A stretch of 64,000 nucleotides of DNA from Tanytarsus gracilentus (GCA_038502055.1 JAXRKN010000029.1:82001-146000), one strand, 5' to 3'. Shown: positions 25,201-38,901, counted from the stretch's first letter. Numbers and translations: made by a program. Notes: generated by a model not told the origin, from the sequence alone.

Positions 25201-28200
25201 TTTTTTTGAGATGTTTTTTTTTAAAAAAATATAATTTTTTGATATCTTAATAAAAAATTTATCAAACCTAATAAACAATGGAATTCTCTCACATAAATCA
25301 CATTACAGAATTATGAGTGTATTTATCCACTCTACAAAATCTTAAACACAATTTTTCTGTAATAATCACCGAGCACTTAGCGCATCATCTCAATAAACAA
25401 TAACTCCTATTCTTAGTTCTATTCTGACAGAAAAAATGCTGATTTTTTTTTCTTGAACAATACATCAATTGTTGTGTAATAAAAAGAAAATGTTTTTATT
25501 CAATTTTGCCCTCGCGAAGATTTTTTTTCTCTCGCCGAGCACTTGCACAACAAAAGGAGCATTCGACAAAGCAATTTCATTCAAAAAAAGGCAAGTAATG
25601 GAAAAAGCCGAGAGGCGCGCAAAAGAAAGACAGAGAAGAGTTGTGTGATAGCGCGCGCGGCAAAAAAGAGAGAAGATTGAGGATTTTAAGCAAATAAAAA
25701 AAGTAATAATGAAATATAAAGTGAAGAGATGAAAAAATTCTTATTGAGAGAAAAACAATGATGATTCTTTGTGTTTTCTAAATGCTGTATGTTGATATTG
25801 TTTTTGTTGTTTGAGAACAATCGGAATCTTAGCACTGCTTCCTCGAGAAATCTTCTCATGTTCATCTTTTTCATACACTTCAAATTCATCTTCCAGTCAG
25901 TTTTAAACACCGAGAGGAAATTAATTAAAAATTTGCATAAATTCTTTTCATGTTTTTTGGAAGTTTTTTAAAATTATTTAAGCAAATTAAATTTTTTTCG
26001 GAGAAATTTTTAATGAAATTTTAAAATTCAAAAAATCGTTTAATTTTTTATAGAAGAAAATTTTCAAATCTCAATTTGTCAGAGCACTAATTATAATTCT
26101 CTTTTGCATCTTAATCACTTGAGTACTAATCATTTAAATTTCTCTAACTATTTTCACCTCATTACTGTTAATTTATCCTTCGAGCTAATTGCGAAACTTG
26201 AAATATTTCCACAACATTGTCATTTTCCACATTATCATCGTTTGATGTGTTCACGCATGTTGTTAATTAGTGCACTCAACTTAATGAAACGATTTATTAG
26301 CTGAAGAAGGAAATTTTTCCCTCTTAATTTATCAAATTCAATTTTTGGATGGAAAAAAGAGAAAGAAATGGTCAAAACATTTCTTCGCTCTAAAGGAGAA
26401 CTCGCGAATAGAATTAATCCGCTTATGCATAATTAATTTTGTTCGTTCGTTAAAAAATCATCGACAGCTTTTTTTCTGGGATTTTGATAGCAATTTTTTT
26501 AAATGTATGCAGTTTAATAAATTACAAAGGTTTGAGGAAAAAATTTTGCTATAAAAAAATTTAATATAATTTTAGCGATTAATAAAAATCAAGAAAAAAA
26601 TCGCGATTATAATTTATTTTACATTTTTACTCAGACAAAACAGTAGAAAATAATATTAAAATATTTACAAATAATTGAACAAAGAAACGATTGTAAAAAT
26701 TAGAGCATTATTAATATTAAAATTAACAGTTATAAATGTTGAGGATTTCACGCGTGTTGATGCACTGAACACTGAAGAAATCCTATGTATATATCGAGGA
26801 ATTTCCCTCACATTTTTTCGGTTTGTCGAACTGCAAATTTTTTAAACTTAAGTTTAAATTTCAAACTGATAATTTTCTCAAACTTTTAATTTAAATTTCA
26901 AAATTAATGTTTAAAAATTATGAAGGAACTCACAAAAGTAGAAAAAATTTATAAATTAAAAATTTATTTATTTAAACAATAAATTCAATTTTCTTTAATT
27001 TTCAAATTATCCTTTTTTAAATATTTTTTATTTCAACATTATTTTCAATAATTTAATTTAAATATTTTCCATTCTAATCTAAACTGCAAAAGTTATCAAA
27101 TTTCACATGAAATCAACGCAACGCATTTCACTTTTCAACTTATGGAATAATAATAAAAAGAGTAAAACACGAATCACTTTGCTAATTGATAAACATTTAA
27201 TATATTTTTTTGCTTACTTTCAAACTGATTAAGAAACTTTTCACACTCAGCACACGTGCCCGCGATTTTTTTTCTTGTATTCGATTTTCCGCCGATCAAT
27301 TTTAAAAATTAAATTTGCGTTACGCGAATATGAAAAACGGTTGTGAGTTCTCTCTCATCCGGCAGTTAGCCAGCGACTGTCGTGGTCGTAAAGAGAATAT
27401 CTCTATATTGTGCTCCGGCTGCTGTGTTTTTGTTATATTATTCTATACACAATTGTTTCGCCTTTCTTTTTCTCGAATATGTATTTTTTCATCATCTCAT
27501 CATTGTGTGTTGGTGTGTGTCAATATGCGCTGTGCTGCTATGCACAAATGTTTTCTTTTCTGAGTGAGAAGAAAAAAATCGAGAGAGAGAGAAATTGTTT
27601 TCCCAGCACACACATGCATGAGAGTAAAGCTGTGGTGGAAATACGAGCGATGTGTGCGCACATGTTAGCGAGAACTTTTGTTTTGGGCTACGAATAAAAA
27701 CAAAAAAATTTGACCAGACAGAAATATTTTTAAAAATTACAAAAAATAGAATTCAATTTATTAAATTTAGTAAATTTTATTTTCGACAAAAAATTCCAAA
27801 TTTTTCTCTCTGGGTCAAAAAAACTCTCTCGTGAATTGTTGACGCTTTTTTCACATCATTCCCAGTCTTTCTAAGTCTAATATTGCTGGTGTATGTGATC
27901 ATTAGCAAAAGCGCTCTCCGAAATAAAAAAATAATAATAGAAAACATCAACGGCATTGTATACGAATGGTGGAGGCGGAATACAATTCGTTGAGAGCTTT
28001 CATTGTTTTCCTAAGCGTGGATTGGAGCAGAATGATGCCGAGAAAAGTTTTCCGATTCGTAAACGAATTTTTTTCCGTTCTCTCAGCAAAACAACAAGGG
28101 ATGAAAAAAATATATTTTTTTTTGCGCTTCGTTGAGAAGAAAAGAAAAATTTCTATGATTGTGTGGAAAATATACGTAAAAATGTTAAGGAAAAAATTCT

Positions 28201-28946
28201 CGAATACATACAAAGGTTTTTAGAGGAGCAGCTCCTCTTTTGTTTAGATATTGATTTGTGTTCTTGGACTGAAAAAATTTGTACTGAAAATATGAAGAAA
28301 AAAACGCCCCAAAAACATTACATGAGGTATTAAGTGGAATTGGTACTATTAATAAATGTAAAATAAATTTTAGGTTAAATTTTTAAATTAAAAAATATAT
28401 AATTTTTTATAACAAAATAAAGCTTTTGAGTAAAGCCATAAAATTTACACAAATTTATTATTAGTTAAATAAAAGCTTCAAAATTTGTTAATTTAAATAA
28501 TTAATTCTAAGAAAAAAATTTAATTTTTTTTTCATTTTTAAAAACTTTAGAAAAAATTTTAGAATAAAATTTTCCAAACTTCTTTTGACATAAAGAAATT
28601 CCTAAAAATATTTACACAACCTCTAACTATAAAAACAATTTACCTTCCATTATCCACCATACATTCACTCCCCGAACTCAATGCAAGCATGATCTGAATT
28701 TTCTAAAAATAATTTTAGCTTGTAGAAGAAAATTTCATCCCCAACTCTCACTAACACATCTTCGCGTTTAGATAAAAGGCAAACACAATGATCCAACCGC
28801 ACAATAGACATTTGTGAATGCGCATAACAATCGAGAGCAATTTTTTTCGCATTTGTTGAAAAAGTTTTGCTCGTATGAGAGAGAAAGAATGGGGCGGAGC
28901 TGAAAAATACAGTAAGATTGTTATTATCAACAACAATGGTATTAAG

Positions 28947-28967
28947 TCTCTCTCTCTCTCACTCTCT
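28947..28967. repeat. (CT)n microsatellite
   Basis: A short run of CT dinucleotides with one interruption. It resembles a GAGA-factor type tract when read on the minus strand. Confidence 0.8.
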
Positions 28968-29569
28968 GTTCGGGGGAAAAGTGCCTGTATATGTTGCGAT
29001 GTTGTCTTTTGTTATTTCTGATGATTTTTTTCTTTCTCTCGAGAGAGTGAGAGAAATTTTTGGTTTTCTCTCTTGATAAAAAAATAAAAAATATTTATTA
29101 AAAATTTGAATTAATTTTTAATTTATTTTTAAATATTTTTAAAAATAGAAAATAAATCTTTTAAAATCTTCAATCAATTTTTCCCTTTCACGTTTTCAAC
29201 CTTTTTTCTCTCCTGACATCGCCATACAATTACTCTCAATTACTTCTCCAATTATTCAAACGAAATTTTTTTCAATTCAACTCTCAATTCTAGCTTGTGA
29301 ATGTTTTTTGCTCTAAAAAAAAGCGAATAAACCATTAAAATTAACTATTTTTCTTCACTAACAATCGGCATCGTCAATTGACTACACAATTGAGACAATT
29401 GGCAAAGTCCAATTAAAATAGACAAGTTAAGTATCAAAATTAATACAATGAAGGCAAGCGAAAGATGTTGAGAGCGGCGAAACATCAAAAGTAAAGAGCA
29501 ATTGCGGATCCGCTTGTAAGATTAAACAATGAAACAATTGCAAATCAATTGCAGCAAAGAGATCGGAAC

Positions 29570-30332
29570 TAGAGTTTCTCACGGGTAACCCGGGTACGGG
29601 TATACCCGGGTATGCCCGTCAATTTTACTACCCGGGTATACCCGGAAAATTGCTCTACCCTTACCCGGGTAAAAATTAAAAAATTCGAAGAAAATTTTCT
29701 TAATTTTTTTTGTGAAAAAATCTTCCTCCATAAGTGCTTTTTATAAGTTTTGTGTAAACCAATACCTGAAAATGTTTTGTTTACAATGAATTTTATCACT
29801 TATCAAAACTACATGACTCAAGAAGGTAGTTTACCTATATAAATTTAGATTCGTTTGTGAAATTTTTTAATTCAAAAAAGTATTTTGAAACATCAAGTGC
29901 AAGTGCAACAAAAAAATAGCCATGAGATGACATAAGAAGACTCAAACAAATATCTCCAATTTTGGACCGATTGTTTAAAGCTTTACTAACGATTTAGGCA
30001 ACATCAGTTACTTCATAGAGGGCATTTTTAGAGGCTGGAGATATTGTAACAAAGGCTAGAACTCGAATGTCAGACCTTCACTGTGTAATGTTCCTTAAGA
30101 ACTATTTCCGTTAAACTTTTTATATTTCTTTTAATCTATTCATTTTCTGTTTAAAAAACTTTTATTTCTGTTACTTAAAATGCTCGATGTAAAGATTAGC
30201 CGAAAATTTGAGTAAAAATAGGTGTATTTTTTTAAAAAAATTCTTACCCGGGCATGCCCGGGCTACCCGGGTAGTAAATTTTTTTACCCGGGTAGGACAA
30301 AATCTCATTACCCGGGCATTTGAGAAACTCTA
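29570..30332. mobile_element. hAT-like element with CCCGGG-rich ends (763 bp)
   Basis: The termini TAGAGTTTCTCA and TGAGAAACTCTA are perfect inverted repeats. They are flanked by ATCGGAAC (29562-29569) and ATCGGAAG (30333-30340), an 8-bp target duplication matching at 7 of 8 positions. Both subterminal regions carry many copies of ACCCGGGTA and related words in both orientations (about 29580-29670 and 30245-30320), the kind of short subterminal clusters that hAT transposases bind. The AT-rich interior encodes no transposase, so the element is non-autonomous. Confidence 0.85.
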
Positions 30333-30340
30333 ATCGGAAG

Positions 30341-33300
30341 GAGAACAAAAGAGTCTTTTAGCTACTGTGCAAAATTTACTTGCCAGAGACATTTTTTTTG
30401 TTGTTGTTGCAGCAAGTGAGGTAAATTTAAGTTTATCATAAAAAAATTTGATGAAAAAATTTCTAAATTAAATCTTTGATAATTTACTAAAATTTCCACA
30501 ATTAAATTCTACTTTTTTGTCGGTATTTTTCAAAAACACGAATTTTTTCCACTGTATCGAAAGTTATTGGCATTTAAAAGAGCTCGCGACAAAACAATTG
30601 AAAGTCGGTGCGGGAGCGAATGATGGTTGGGTAATTGTTTACCACAAAGGGTAATGTAAAGGGTCTCACCGACTTTTGTGTAAAATGTAGAATAAATTAA
30701 GAAGAAAGAAGTGTCTTGAGAGTTAAATTAGAGATTAATTTGTAAGATTTTGAGGTTGATAAATAAAATGTTTAGGAAAATCCAAAAAAAATAAAATCGT
30801 CAAAATAATTTTTCTAAATTCATAAAATTTCACAAGTAATAAATTTCAACAACAATCTTCTGTCTCTAATTCATCAACGAACCACTTAAACTCACTTTTC
30901 CCACCACACAATCAATTAAACGCGAGAAATTTTATTACGATCCATAAATTATTTTTTCGCTCCTTTTTTCAGTCTTGAAGTGAAGAATTTTTAATGGATT
31001 TTTTCTTTTATGATTGTGATTTTGAAATTTATTCAAATTAAAAATCAAAATTTATTTTAAATTTAAATTATTTTTAAAAATAAACTCAAGCATCAATAAC
31101 GGAAGGAAAACGGCAGCAGTTTATCATTCATACAATTGCGAATTTCAATTTCAATAACATGCAGACAATTGACAACAAACACAAATTGTGCTCTGCTTTT
31201 CTATTGCCATAAATTGTCATCATCTCTGGCTGAAATTCAATGAGAAATTAAGTACTTCTCATGTTTTTATTATTTTCCCCGCACGAGCATAAATTTGTGC
31301 AGTAAGTTTTTCTTCTGTGTGTGACAATTTATTATCTCCTGATGTGAATTGACTTTCTTTTCTTTTTATTCTTTTTCGGCGTTCTCCGTATTGGAAAAAA
31401 TTATTTTTATTGAAATTTTATTGAGCAAAAATATTTTCGTCGTCTTATTATTTCCTGTTTACATGCAGCGAATGAATAATTGACTGTGATTGAGATTTGC
31501 TTAAAATCTAGTTTCTAAATTATAAATTTTACTTTAGTGTTCGGGTAGGGGTTCTTCGATAAAAAAAAAACAGTTGTACCGGATCTTTTTTTTAATAAAA
31601 TTTTAATTTACCGGCTTCCCGGTTTTTTGATTTTTTTACCGGTTTTACTAATTTCAAAAAAACGGTAAATCGAGAATGTTCGCAATTGATTTATTCTGAT
31701 GTTAATCATAGTTCTATTTATTTCTAAACGAATTTACCCAACAAAAAATATGAAATGTGAACAAAACATTTGACTTTTTTCACAACAACTTAAATAGAAA
31801 AGAAGGAAGCTAAAAAATTCATTTTAATTTCTCCAATTTCCTTCACACCAAACGGCAGAAAAGAAAAGTTTTTACTTCTAATTTTAGCGTTCATCTAGAA
31901 AATCTAATAATAATTTTTCATATTTTTGTTGCTTCTTTTATAATGTCGAGTGAAAAAGAGATGAGATACGAGAATGATGAAGATGATCTGAGGGAAGGAG
32001 AAAATTTTCGTTGGATGATGGACAGAAAAAACAAAGAGCTAAAAATTCTTTTAATAAATGAAACCCTAAAAAAGGCAATTGCTTAAAATTCCACTCGCAA
32101 TTTCAGGAAAACCGCAAAAATAAATAAAAATCGAGAGAACCATAAAGTTCTAAAAAAATCGAAGGTAGCCGAAGAGGAAAAATCATTTCTATAAATATTT
32201 TACATTGCCGTTGTTTGATCAAGAGGCACTTTACGCTATACCGGCACGTGCCATGGCATAATTAATGGATCTATGAGTGAGTTTAAAATATATCTTTGCG
32301 AATGACAAAATAAAAAGTCACTTCGAAGATGGAAAAGTTGAAAATGATTTTTTGTTCGAATAAAATTTAATTATTGCAATTTTTTGTCGCATTTTTAATG
32401 AGTAAATTTTTTTCTTCTGACATTGCATACAAAAATTGTAACAATTTTCAAAAAAGTGAGATTTTAACGATTTACTAATTGCTTCCGCAATAAATTCACT
32501 CGAGAGTGATGAGAATTGGATGGAAATGTGACGTGGATGTGACTTTCGATATGCGTGTGGTTGTTGAAGAAAATTAATTTCGAAAATATTCGCAACAATG
32601 TTCACAGAAAAAAAGTTTTTGCATAATAACAAATACATCAAATCAGCATCTCAAGTGACACTCATAATTCCCTCGAACAATGCAGCCATGAGAGTAATCA
32701 AGATCGAGCTAAAAATATCAGAAAATCTCTCCACCTTCTCGGCTCAGCCAGCCCACTTGAAAGTTACATTCGGAGCCAACCAAACAATTCAAAAAATTAA
32801 ACAAAAGGAAAGCAAATGAGTGTCTATTGTGTCGTCGAGCGAACAATAGACGAATAGATGAGCGGAAAAAAGAGCCGAATGAGAAAAACTTTTTCTATTT
32901 TTATTTTTCCCCGCATTGACGTAAAACAATAATGAGATTTGATATGAAAAATCACTTCGCGCTCGAGAAAAGTGTTTGTTTAATTTTAGCACGCCGTAGA
33001 GGTGGCGAAATGAAATTTATTGTTGTGAGTTAATTAATGACAACCGCACCGGGGACTGAACGTGGTTTTTTTGGCAAACAACAGACTTTTATTTAAAGTC
33101 TCAAAAATCATTTTTTTTGCTAAATTACCTCAAGTTTATTTACCAAAATTCTTTCGATCCATTTAAATTCTACTTAAAGCATATTTACCGTCTTTAACTC
33201 ACCTCAACCCTTACCCTCAAATTTAGAATTCTCATAAATTTTCAACCCTTTTTTTCTCTCTTCGCATTCAATCCACTTTAACATTTTCCCTCTTTCACAT

Positions 33301-33628
33301 AAATTTAAATTCGACATTCACTTCGAGCTCATCAATTATTCAAACATTATTGACTGGACATTACGATCGGCACTCATCTCTTGGGTGCAGTGAAAGTGAT
33401 ACACACTCCGCTTTTATAGCCATTCTTGGTGTCATGTGTTCTCATCATCATTTGAATTCAGTGTGCGATGCTCGGACTGAGGATGTCAATATGAGGACTT
33501 GAGAGTGTCAATTTGCAGTAAAAAGAGATGAGCAAGAAAAATCTCTTTAAGAAATCTGGTGGCCAAATGGTGACATTTTTCATTCAGAGTGTGCGTGTGA
33601 TTAGCAGAACTTTAGTGAATAAAAAAAC
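30341..33628. other. Non-coding region
   Basis: No gene could be supported. The frames at 32318-32819 on the two strands lack start context, splice partners or family similarity. A patch at about 31545-31680 has several CCGG-containing words (TACCGGCTTCCCGG, TACCGGTTTTAC) and may be a remnant of another hAT-type end. Confidence 0.5.
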
Positions 33629-34995
33629 CAAGGATGAGAACTCCAATTTTATTAAAGCCATGAGTGGCCGAGAATTGCTGTGCGTGGCCGTATTTGTCCG
33701 TAAGTAGCCGTATTTGGTCGTATTTAGCCGTATTTCTCCATATGTGGCCGTAAAGGATTATAGGTCACGCAAAGTGTGGATTTTTTCATAGAATTCTATG
33801 GAATTTTTCATGGAGAAATTCATAGATAAATCCTTGGATTTCCTTGGAAAAATCCGCGAAATTTCAAAGTACACGGAAAAATCCACAGACGAAAATCCAA
33901 GGATTTGCATGGAATTTAAAATCCAAGGAGTTTTCCATAGAACAAAAATCCTTGGAATTTCGCGGAATTTAAAAGTGCACGGAAAAATCCACGGACAAAA
34001 ATCTAAGGATTTGCATGGAATTTAAAATCTGAGGAATTTTTTATAGAGTTTTTGTATATCAAAAATCAGGTAGTATCACTAAGTTCATATAATAAATGAT
34101 TTGGCGACATTTCAATTGTTAGGAAAAATTAAAATTAATCCCTAAATAAAACTTTTGGTAAAAGGGAAATCGTTTGAGAAAATTAGTTTTGAGAAATATA
34201 GGCAAGTGATTTGATTGACTAAGTACTTTGATTTATTGAATCAATAGGATCATTTTGGAGGGGCGTCCAGGCGCCCCCCAAACCCCCTCCTGTGTTAATC
34301 GCGTCCGGCCCCCCAAGGGGCCCCCCGGAACGCTCATACAGTTCACTCCCTCACTAACCTAACGATCGCGCTTCGCTTATCGTTAGGATAGCTCAGTCGG
34401 ATGGTTATTAAGCTATAACAGTGCCGGAAAGATAAGAGTGATGATAGAACTTCTTTTAAATTGATCTTTAACTTTTACAAAAAGTTTTATTTAAGGATTA
34501 ATTTTAATTTTTCCTAACAATTGAAATATCGCCAAATCATTTACTATATGAACTTAGTGATACTACCTGATTTTTGAAATATAAAAACTCTATAAAAAAT
34601 TCCTCAGATTTTAAATTCCATGCAAATCCGTGGATTTTTGTCTGTGGAATTTTCCGTGCACTTAAAAATTCCGCGAAATTCCAAGGATTTTTGTTCTATG
34701 GAAAACTCCTTGGATTTTAAATTCCATGCAAATCCTTGGATTTTTGTCTGTGGATTTTTCCGTGCAATTTAAAATTTTGCGGATTTATCCATAGAATTCC
34801 TTGGAAAAGTGTGGATTATTTCGCGGATTTTTCCGTGAAATAATCCACACTTTGCGTGACCAACACCCGCCGTAAAGTGCCGTATGTGGCGCATTTGGTC
34901 GTATTTCTCCGTATGTGGCCGTAAGTAGCCATATTTTTCCGTATGTAGATGTATTTGGCCCTATATGGACGCAAAATTTGGAGTACTCATCCCTG
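33629..34995. mobile_element. Probable hAT-like element with foldback core (1,367 bp)
   Basis: The left end CAAGGATGAGAACTCCAA corresponds to the inverted right end CAGGGATGAGTACTCCAA. Next come matching subterminal arrays of CCGTATTTGGCCGTA-type words on both sides (about 33664-33750 and 34869-34965). The middle is a long foldback. Left flank AAAAAAAC and right flank GCAAAAAA agree only partly, so the 8-bp target duplication is uncertain. No transposase is present. The order of parts resembles the element at 15212: terminal inverted repeats, tandem subterminal words, and a nested foldback. Confidence 0.65.
33763..34861. repeat. Foldback repeat with GC-rich loop
   Basis: It begins GGTCACGCAAAGTGTGGA and ends with the exact reverse complement TCCACACTTTGCGTGACC. 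The arms (about 33763-34160 and 34468-34861) stay complementary over nearly 400 bp. They are themselves built from AATCCAAGGATTTGCATGGA-type words repeated with variation. The loop of about 300 bp holds a GC-rich block at 34256-34400, strikingly different from the surrounding AT-rich DNA. Confidence 0.88.
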
Positions 34996-37900
34996 GCAAA
35001 AAAAAATCTTGCATTCAATTCATTAAATCTGAATTAATTTAATTAATTATCTTAAGAAGATCTTCATTAAAAAAGCGGTATATAAAAAGTGAATTAAGAA
35101 GAATGTGTAAAAATTTTATTCTTCCCAAATCCACATCATCATCGTTAATCCCTTTATGAACTCAAAACATAAACTCCAACAAATAAAAACGAAAAAAAAT
35201 GATAAAGAAGCAATTTTTTGAAATTAATTATTTTTGTTCACCTTAAAAGGCGATGACAATAAAATTTCATCGCAGTGTCGCGGCGTGATTAAAAATAATG
35301 CAAGTGTATACAGTTATCTTCAACTTGAAGGATAATTCTTGTAGTGACAGTAAAAAATTATGCGCGTGAGAAAAATTAAGATTGCTGAAGGTTCAGTGAA
35401 GCATTTTATGCGTTCTAAATTAATTTTACAAACACAGTTATGGAATTATTTAAAAGATAAGAAAATAGATTTTGAAATTATTAAAAAACATTTAAATAGA
35501 GTGCAAATTTTTTATTAAAGCGCCAACTAATTTTTACCATTAACCGTAACAGGAAAGTCTCAATTACCTTAACGCTATTATCTTTCAACTTCTTACGGTG
35601 TCACAACAAAAATTTATTCGACGATGACTAAATAATTTTCTTTAAGCTTACTTAAAATCGCATTTGGATGTAAATTGCATTAATAAAGTGCACATCCAGA
35701 ACGGGATTGAAATGACTCGATTCCCATGCAATTGCATGATAAAAACTTATTAGTTTGACTTATCTAATGCATGAAATCTTTCGAAGCAAGTTTTTTTCTC
35801 TTTACCAATTTTCTCTTTCTCGCAACAAAAGCATGCAACAATTCTGCAATCAACCTGCTCCACAAAAGTCAAACGCGCGTATTATGTATTACGTCTATTG
35901 ACAACTGTGCTAGAGTTTCTTTAAAGCGGACTTTGCCACTTTTTAAATACACCGCTGCGTTTTGTTATTTAATGCAAAAAAAATAAGAGATAAAGGAAAA
36001 ATTAAGCGTTGCATAAAAGTGCGAATGTTGAATAAGTTTTGCGTTCAAATATTATTGCAAAAAACAATTTTCTAATTTCACACCTCATCCTCACATCTAA
36101 AGATTTTTCTTTTCTCATTTCGAGTTCATCATCACCGCATTTCCGCTGAATGTTTCTCTCTCTTCTTTTCATAATTAATTTTCTTTACCTTCATTAAGCA
36201 TTTCTTCTTTTTTTGTGTGCAAGTACGCACGCACAGCTGCACCTACTAAAAATATCTCGCGAGCTCATTCAGAATTTTTTGCTCTTCATTCATAAAAAAA
36301 ATGTTAGAAACAATTTTTAGAATTTTTTTCCTCGCGAGTTGCGTCATTCGCAAAGTTTTTGCACAAAAAATTTTTTTTTGTTGTCACGGTTTGATGAGAT
36401 TAATGGGATTTGAATGGAGCTCAATTGTGACTCATTATGTGTCGGGTGTGTGTGTGGGTTGAAAAGCTGAAACGGATAAATTTTTTCCCTCTTTTGTGAC
36501 ACATTTTTAAACTAATTTTCATCTGACATTGATGTCAATTTGTAGAAGTGGCAGGACACGATCTGTAGAATGCTTCATGTGGTGTTGGATGATATTTCAA
36601 ATGAGAAATGAGAACGCGGAAAATTAATTTTGATATATTTTATTCAAAATTGTATTTAAAAAATATTTAGTGCATTTGAATTGCAGAAATTACACTTAAA
36701 GTCCATTAAGGATTTCAAATTGACACCAAATGCATTTAATCAAGACAATAAAATCTAAAAATTATGTCTATCCTCGTGCAATTACAAGACAATTAAGAAA
36801 GAAAGAAGAAAAATTTTAATTTCTCATTCTTTTCACAATGAAAATTGTTTCGCTTGACTTCTGCATTTGCACATAAATAATATTTTCATTCTTCATCGCA
36901 TGAAAAATGAAAAATTTCAATTGTTGAAAGCGAAATAAAATGTTTTTCGTGTTGATTTGACGACATGATGCTGTCATGTTGCTGTGCATTGTTGAAATGA
37001 GAAAACAATTATTATTTTTTTAAACGAATTGTGTTGTAAGAAAGAGAAAATAATGTTTTTGTAAATTATGAGATGTGATTAGTGATTTCGAAAATCCCGG
37101 GATTTCAAATTTCGAAAACAAATATGATTTTGGTGCACAAATTTTGCACAATTATGATTTCGGCAAATTCGTTAAATTATTCTGGAAAAATTAATAATCT
37201 GAAATAAAAAACAATAATTATTTAAATTATTTAATAAACCACATTTTAAAATTTTATTAAACCACTTTAACAAAAATTAACTTTTAATACAAATTTAAGT
37301 CACAAAAAAATCCTGCAGCTCTATTCATGGATTCGATGAATTCCTGTTCACTCTGATAACTAAATACAACTGAGGAAAAATATTTTCTCGGCAATCTGAA
37401 GTTCCTATATAGAGGCAAATACTGACTAAGGAGGAAAAGAGAAAAATTATTTTACAATCACTAAGAGAAAGAGAGAAAAATTTAAAGAGAGTTTAAAAAT
37501 ATAACAGTTTCCCTGCTTTTTATAACAGTTTCGCTCTCTTCATGCCTCTTTGTGGGTTTTAAATATTTTTTTTATCTTCACAATATTTGGACAAGTTGAT
37601 GAAAATTTAAAGCAACTCCTAATGACTTTTTCTTTCACACAAATTTTCTTCACGTAATTTTTTGTAAAAATCCACCCTCACGTCACAACTTACACAATTG
37701 AGTCTGCAGTAATAATCTGACATAAAGCCAACGTAAAATGAATGAAAGAAAATTTCATCACACATTAATATCGATTGTTAATCACCAGCAGGCATAAAAG
37801 GACGAACTCATAATCTGCCAGTTCATCATATTCATTGTATCATCCAAGTGCTGCTAATCTGACTTCATGTTAACATTCATTTAGTATTCCATGCTCGTGT

Positions 37901-38642
37901 TGCGTCACACACACCTCGTGAACATGCTAGGGGGAGGACTGAAAAGAGATAAAAATGTGATTTTAACAAGTCATCGCGTGTTTAACAGAATTCTTTTCTT
38001 CTTTTGTGTGAAATTACTTAAATCGGAAGTTAAATGACAATGCGGAAAATTTTACTTTGTTAATTTTCACATTTATTGTTGCTTAAAAATTTCTTTCCTG
38101 ATAATTTAGTTTGTGATTTATTGCGAAATCATGACAAGGAGGAAAGTGTTAAGTAAAACAGACAATGAAATGGTTAAAAAACGAGTTTAAAATTTATTTA
38201 AGAAGAAAAATCGATTCACAGCTCTAAGTTTTCTTCTTCTCCTTTTTCTATTCTTGTCAATAGTCAATAATCCTGCCGATTAGTGTCAATTCAATGTCTA
38301 CCACAACCTGTTTGATTTTCCAATTTTCTTTCTCAAATAATACGACAGTGATTTCAGATTTCAGTGTGTGAATTGTATTTTTTTTGAGGGGTCGAAAGAA
38401 AATATTTACAGATTAAGTTTCCGATAAAAAGATGAATGACACGGAAATTTATCAAGTATTGTGGAAACGGACAAGTCTTTAGAAGAAGAAAATCTTATGA
38501 TGCGAAAAAGTGTCGAAATTTCATTTAAGATATTTTAAATAGTTTACTGGTAACAAAATTTTTAAAATGTTATTTAATTTTATCAAAATCTTTATTTCTT
38601 ATTTGTAATTTAATTTTAATAAAACTAAATGTAAAATTATTT
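34996..38642. other. Non-coding region downstream of ABCH copy A
   Basis: No gene could be supported. The stretch is AT-rich with short frames only. A 30-bp CCCGGG-containing word at 37085 matches one at 57216 and is noted as a repeat. The right edge should contain the 3' UTR of the minus-strand ABCH gene. Confidence 0.5.
37085..37115. repeat. Short CCCGGG repeat shared with 57216
   Basis: The word ATCCCGGGATTTCAAATTTCG, preceded by TTTCGAAA, recurs almost unchanged at 57216-57244. It is probably the subterminal fragment of a hAT-like element; no complete ends are seen here. Confidence 0.55.
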
Positions 38643-38870
38643 TTAATTAAAAACTCTTTTATTCTTAAAGACAAAAATCAAGCCAATGGCGCAAATAAAA
38701 ATCCACAAAGTTGGAACTAAAAATCCAATAAAAATCGTCGAATGATTTCTGTAATCTTTTATGATCATATTTTTTAAAGCTTTTCCTGGAAGAACTGCTG
38801 GTAAAGTCCAAGAGAGTGGTCTTATAGTCCAATGCATGCCTTCGAATGGCCTTAAAAGAAAAATAATAAA

Positions 38871-38901
<31 letters not shown>

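Larger units (their letters stand above)
17174..29561. other. Non-coding, gene-poor region
   Basis: No gene could be supported on either strand; the longest frames (under 100 codons) are AT-rich and have no recognisable domain. MITEs at 17478, 18154 and 19779, an AT-rich tandem repeat at 22033 and a CT microsatellite at 28947 are listed separately. The region is likely part of the SoxD-like gene's upstream intron or regulatory domain, but no exon was identified. Confidence 0.5.

Noticed and set aside
28221..28238. Perfect palindrome AGAGGAGCAGCTCCTCT
   Set aside because: It is a short isolated hairpin without copies or neighbours that would suggest a function.
34386..34402. TAGCTCAGTCGG, a match to a tRNA A box
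   Set aside because: No B box (GGTTCGAATCC-like) follows at the proper distance and no cloverleaf could be drawn; judged a coincidence within the GC-rich foldback loop.
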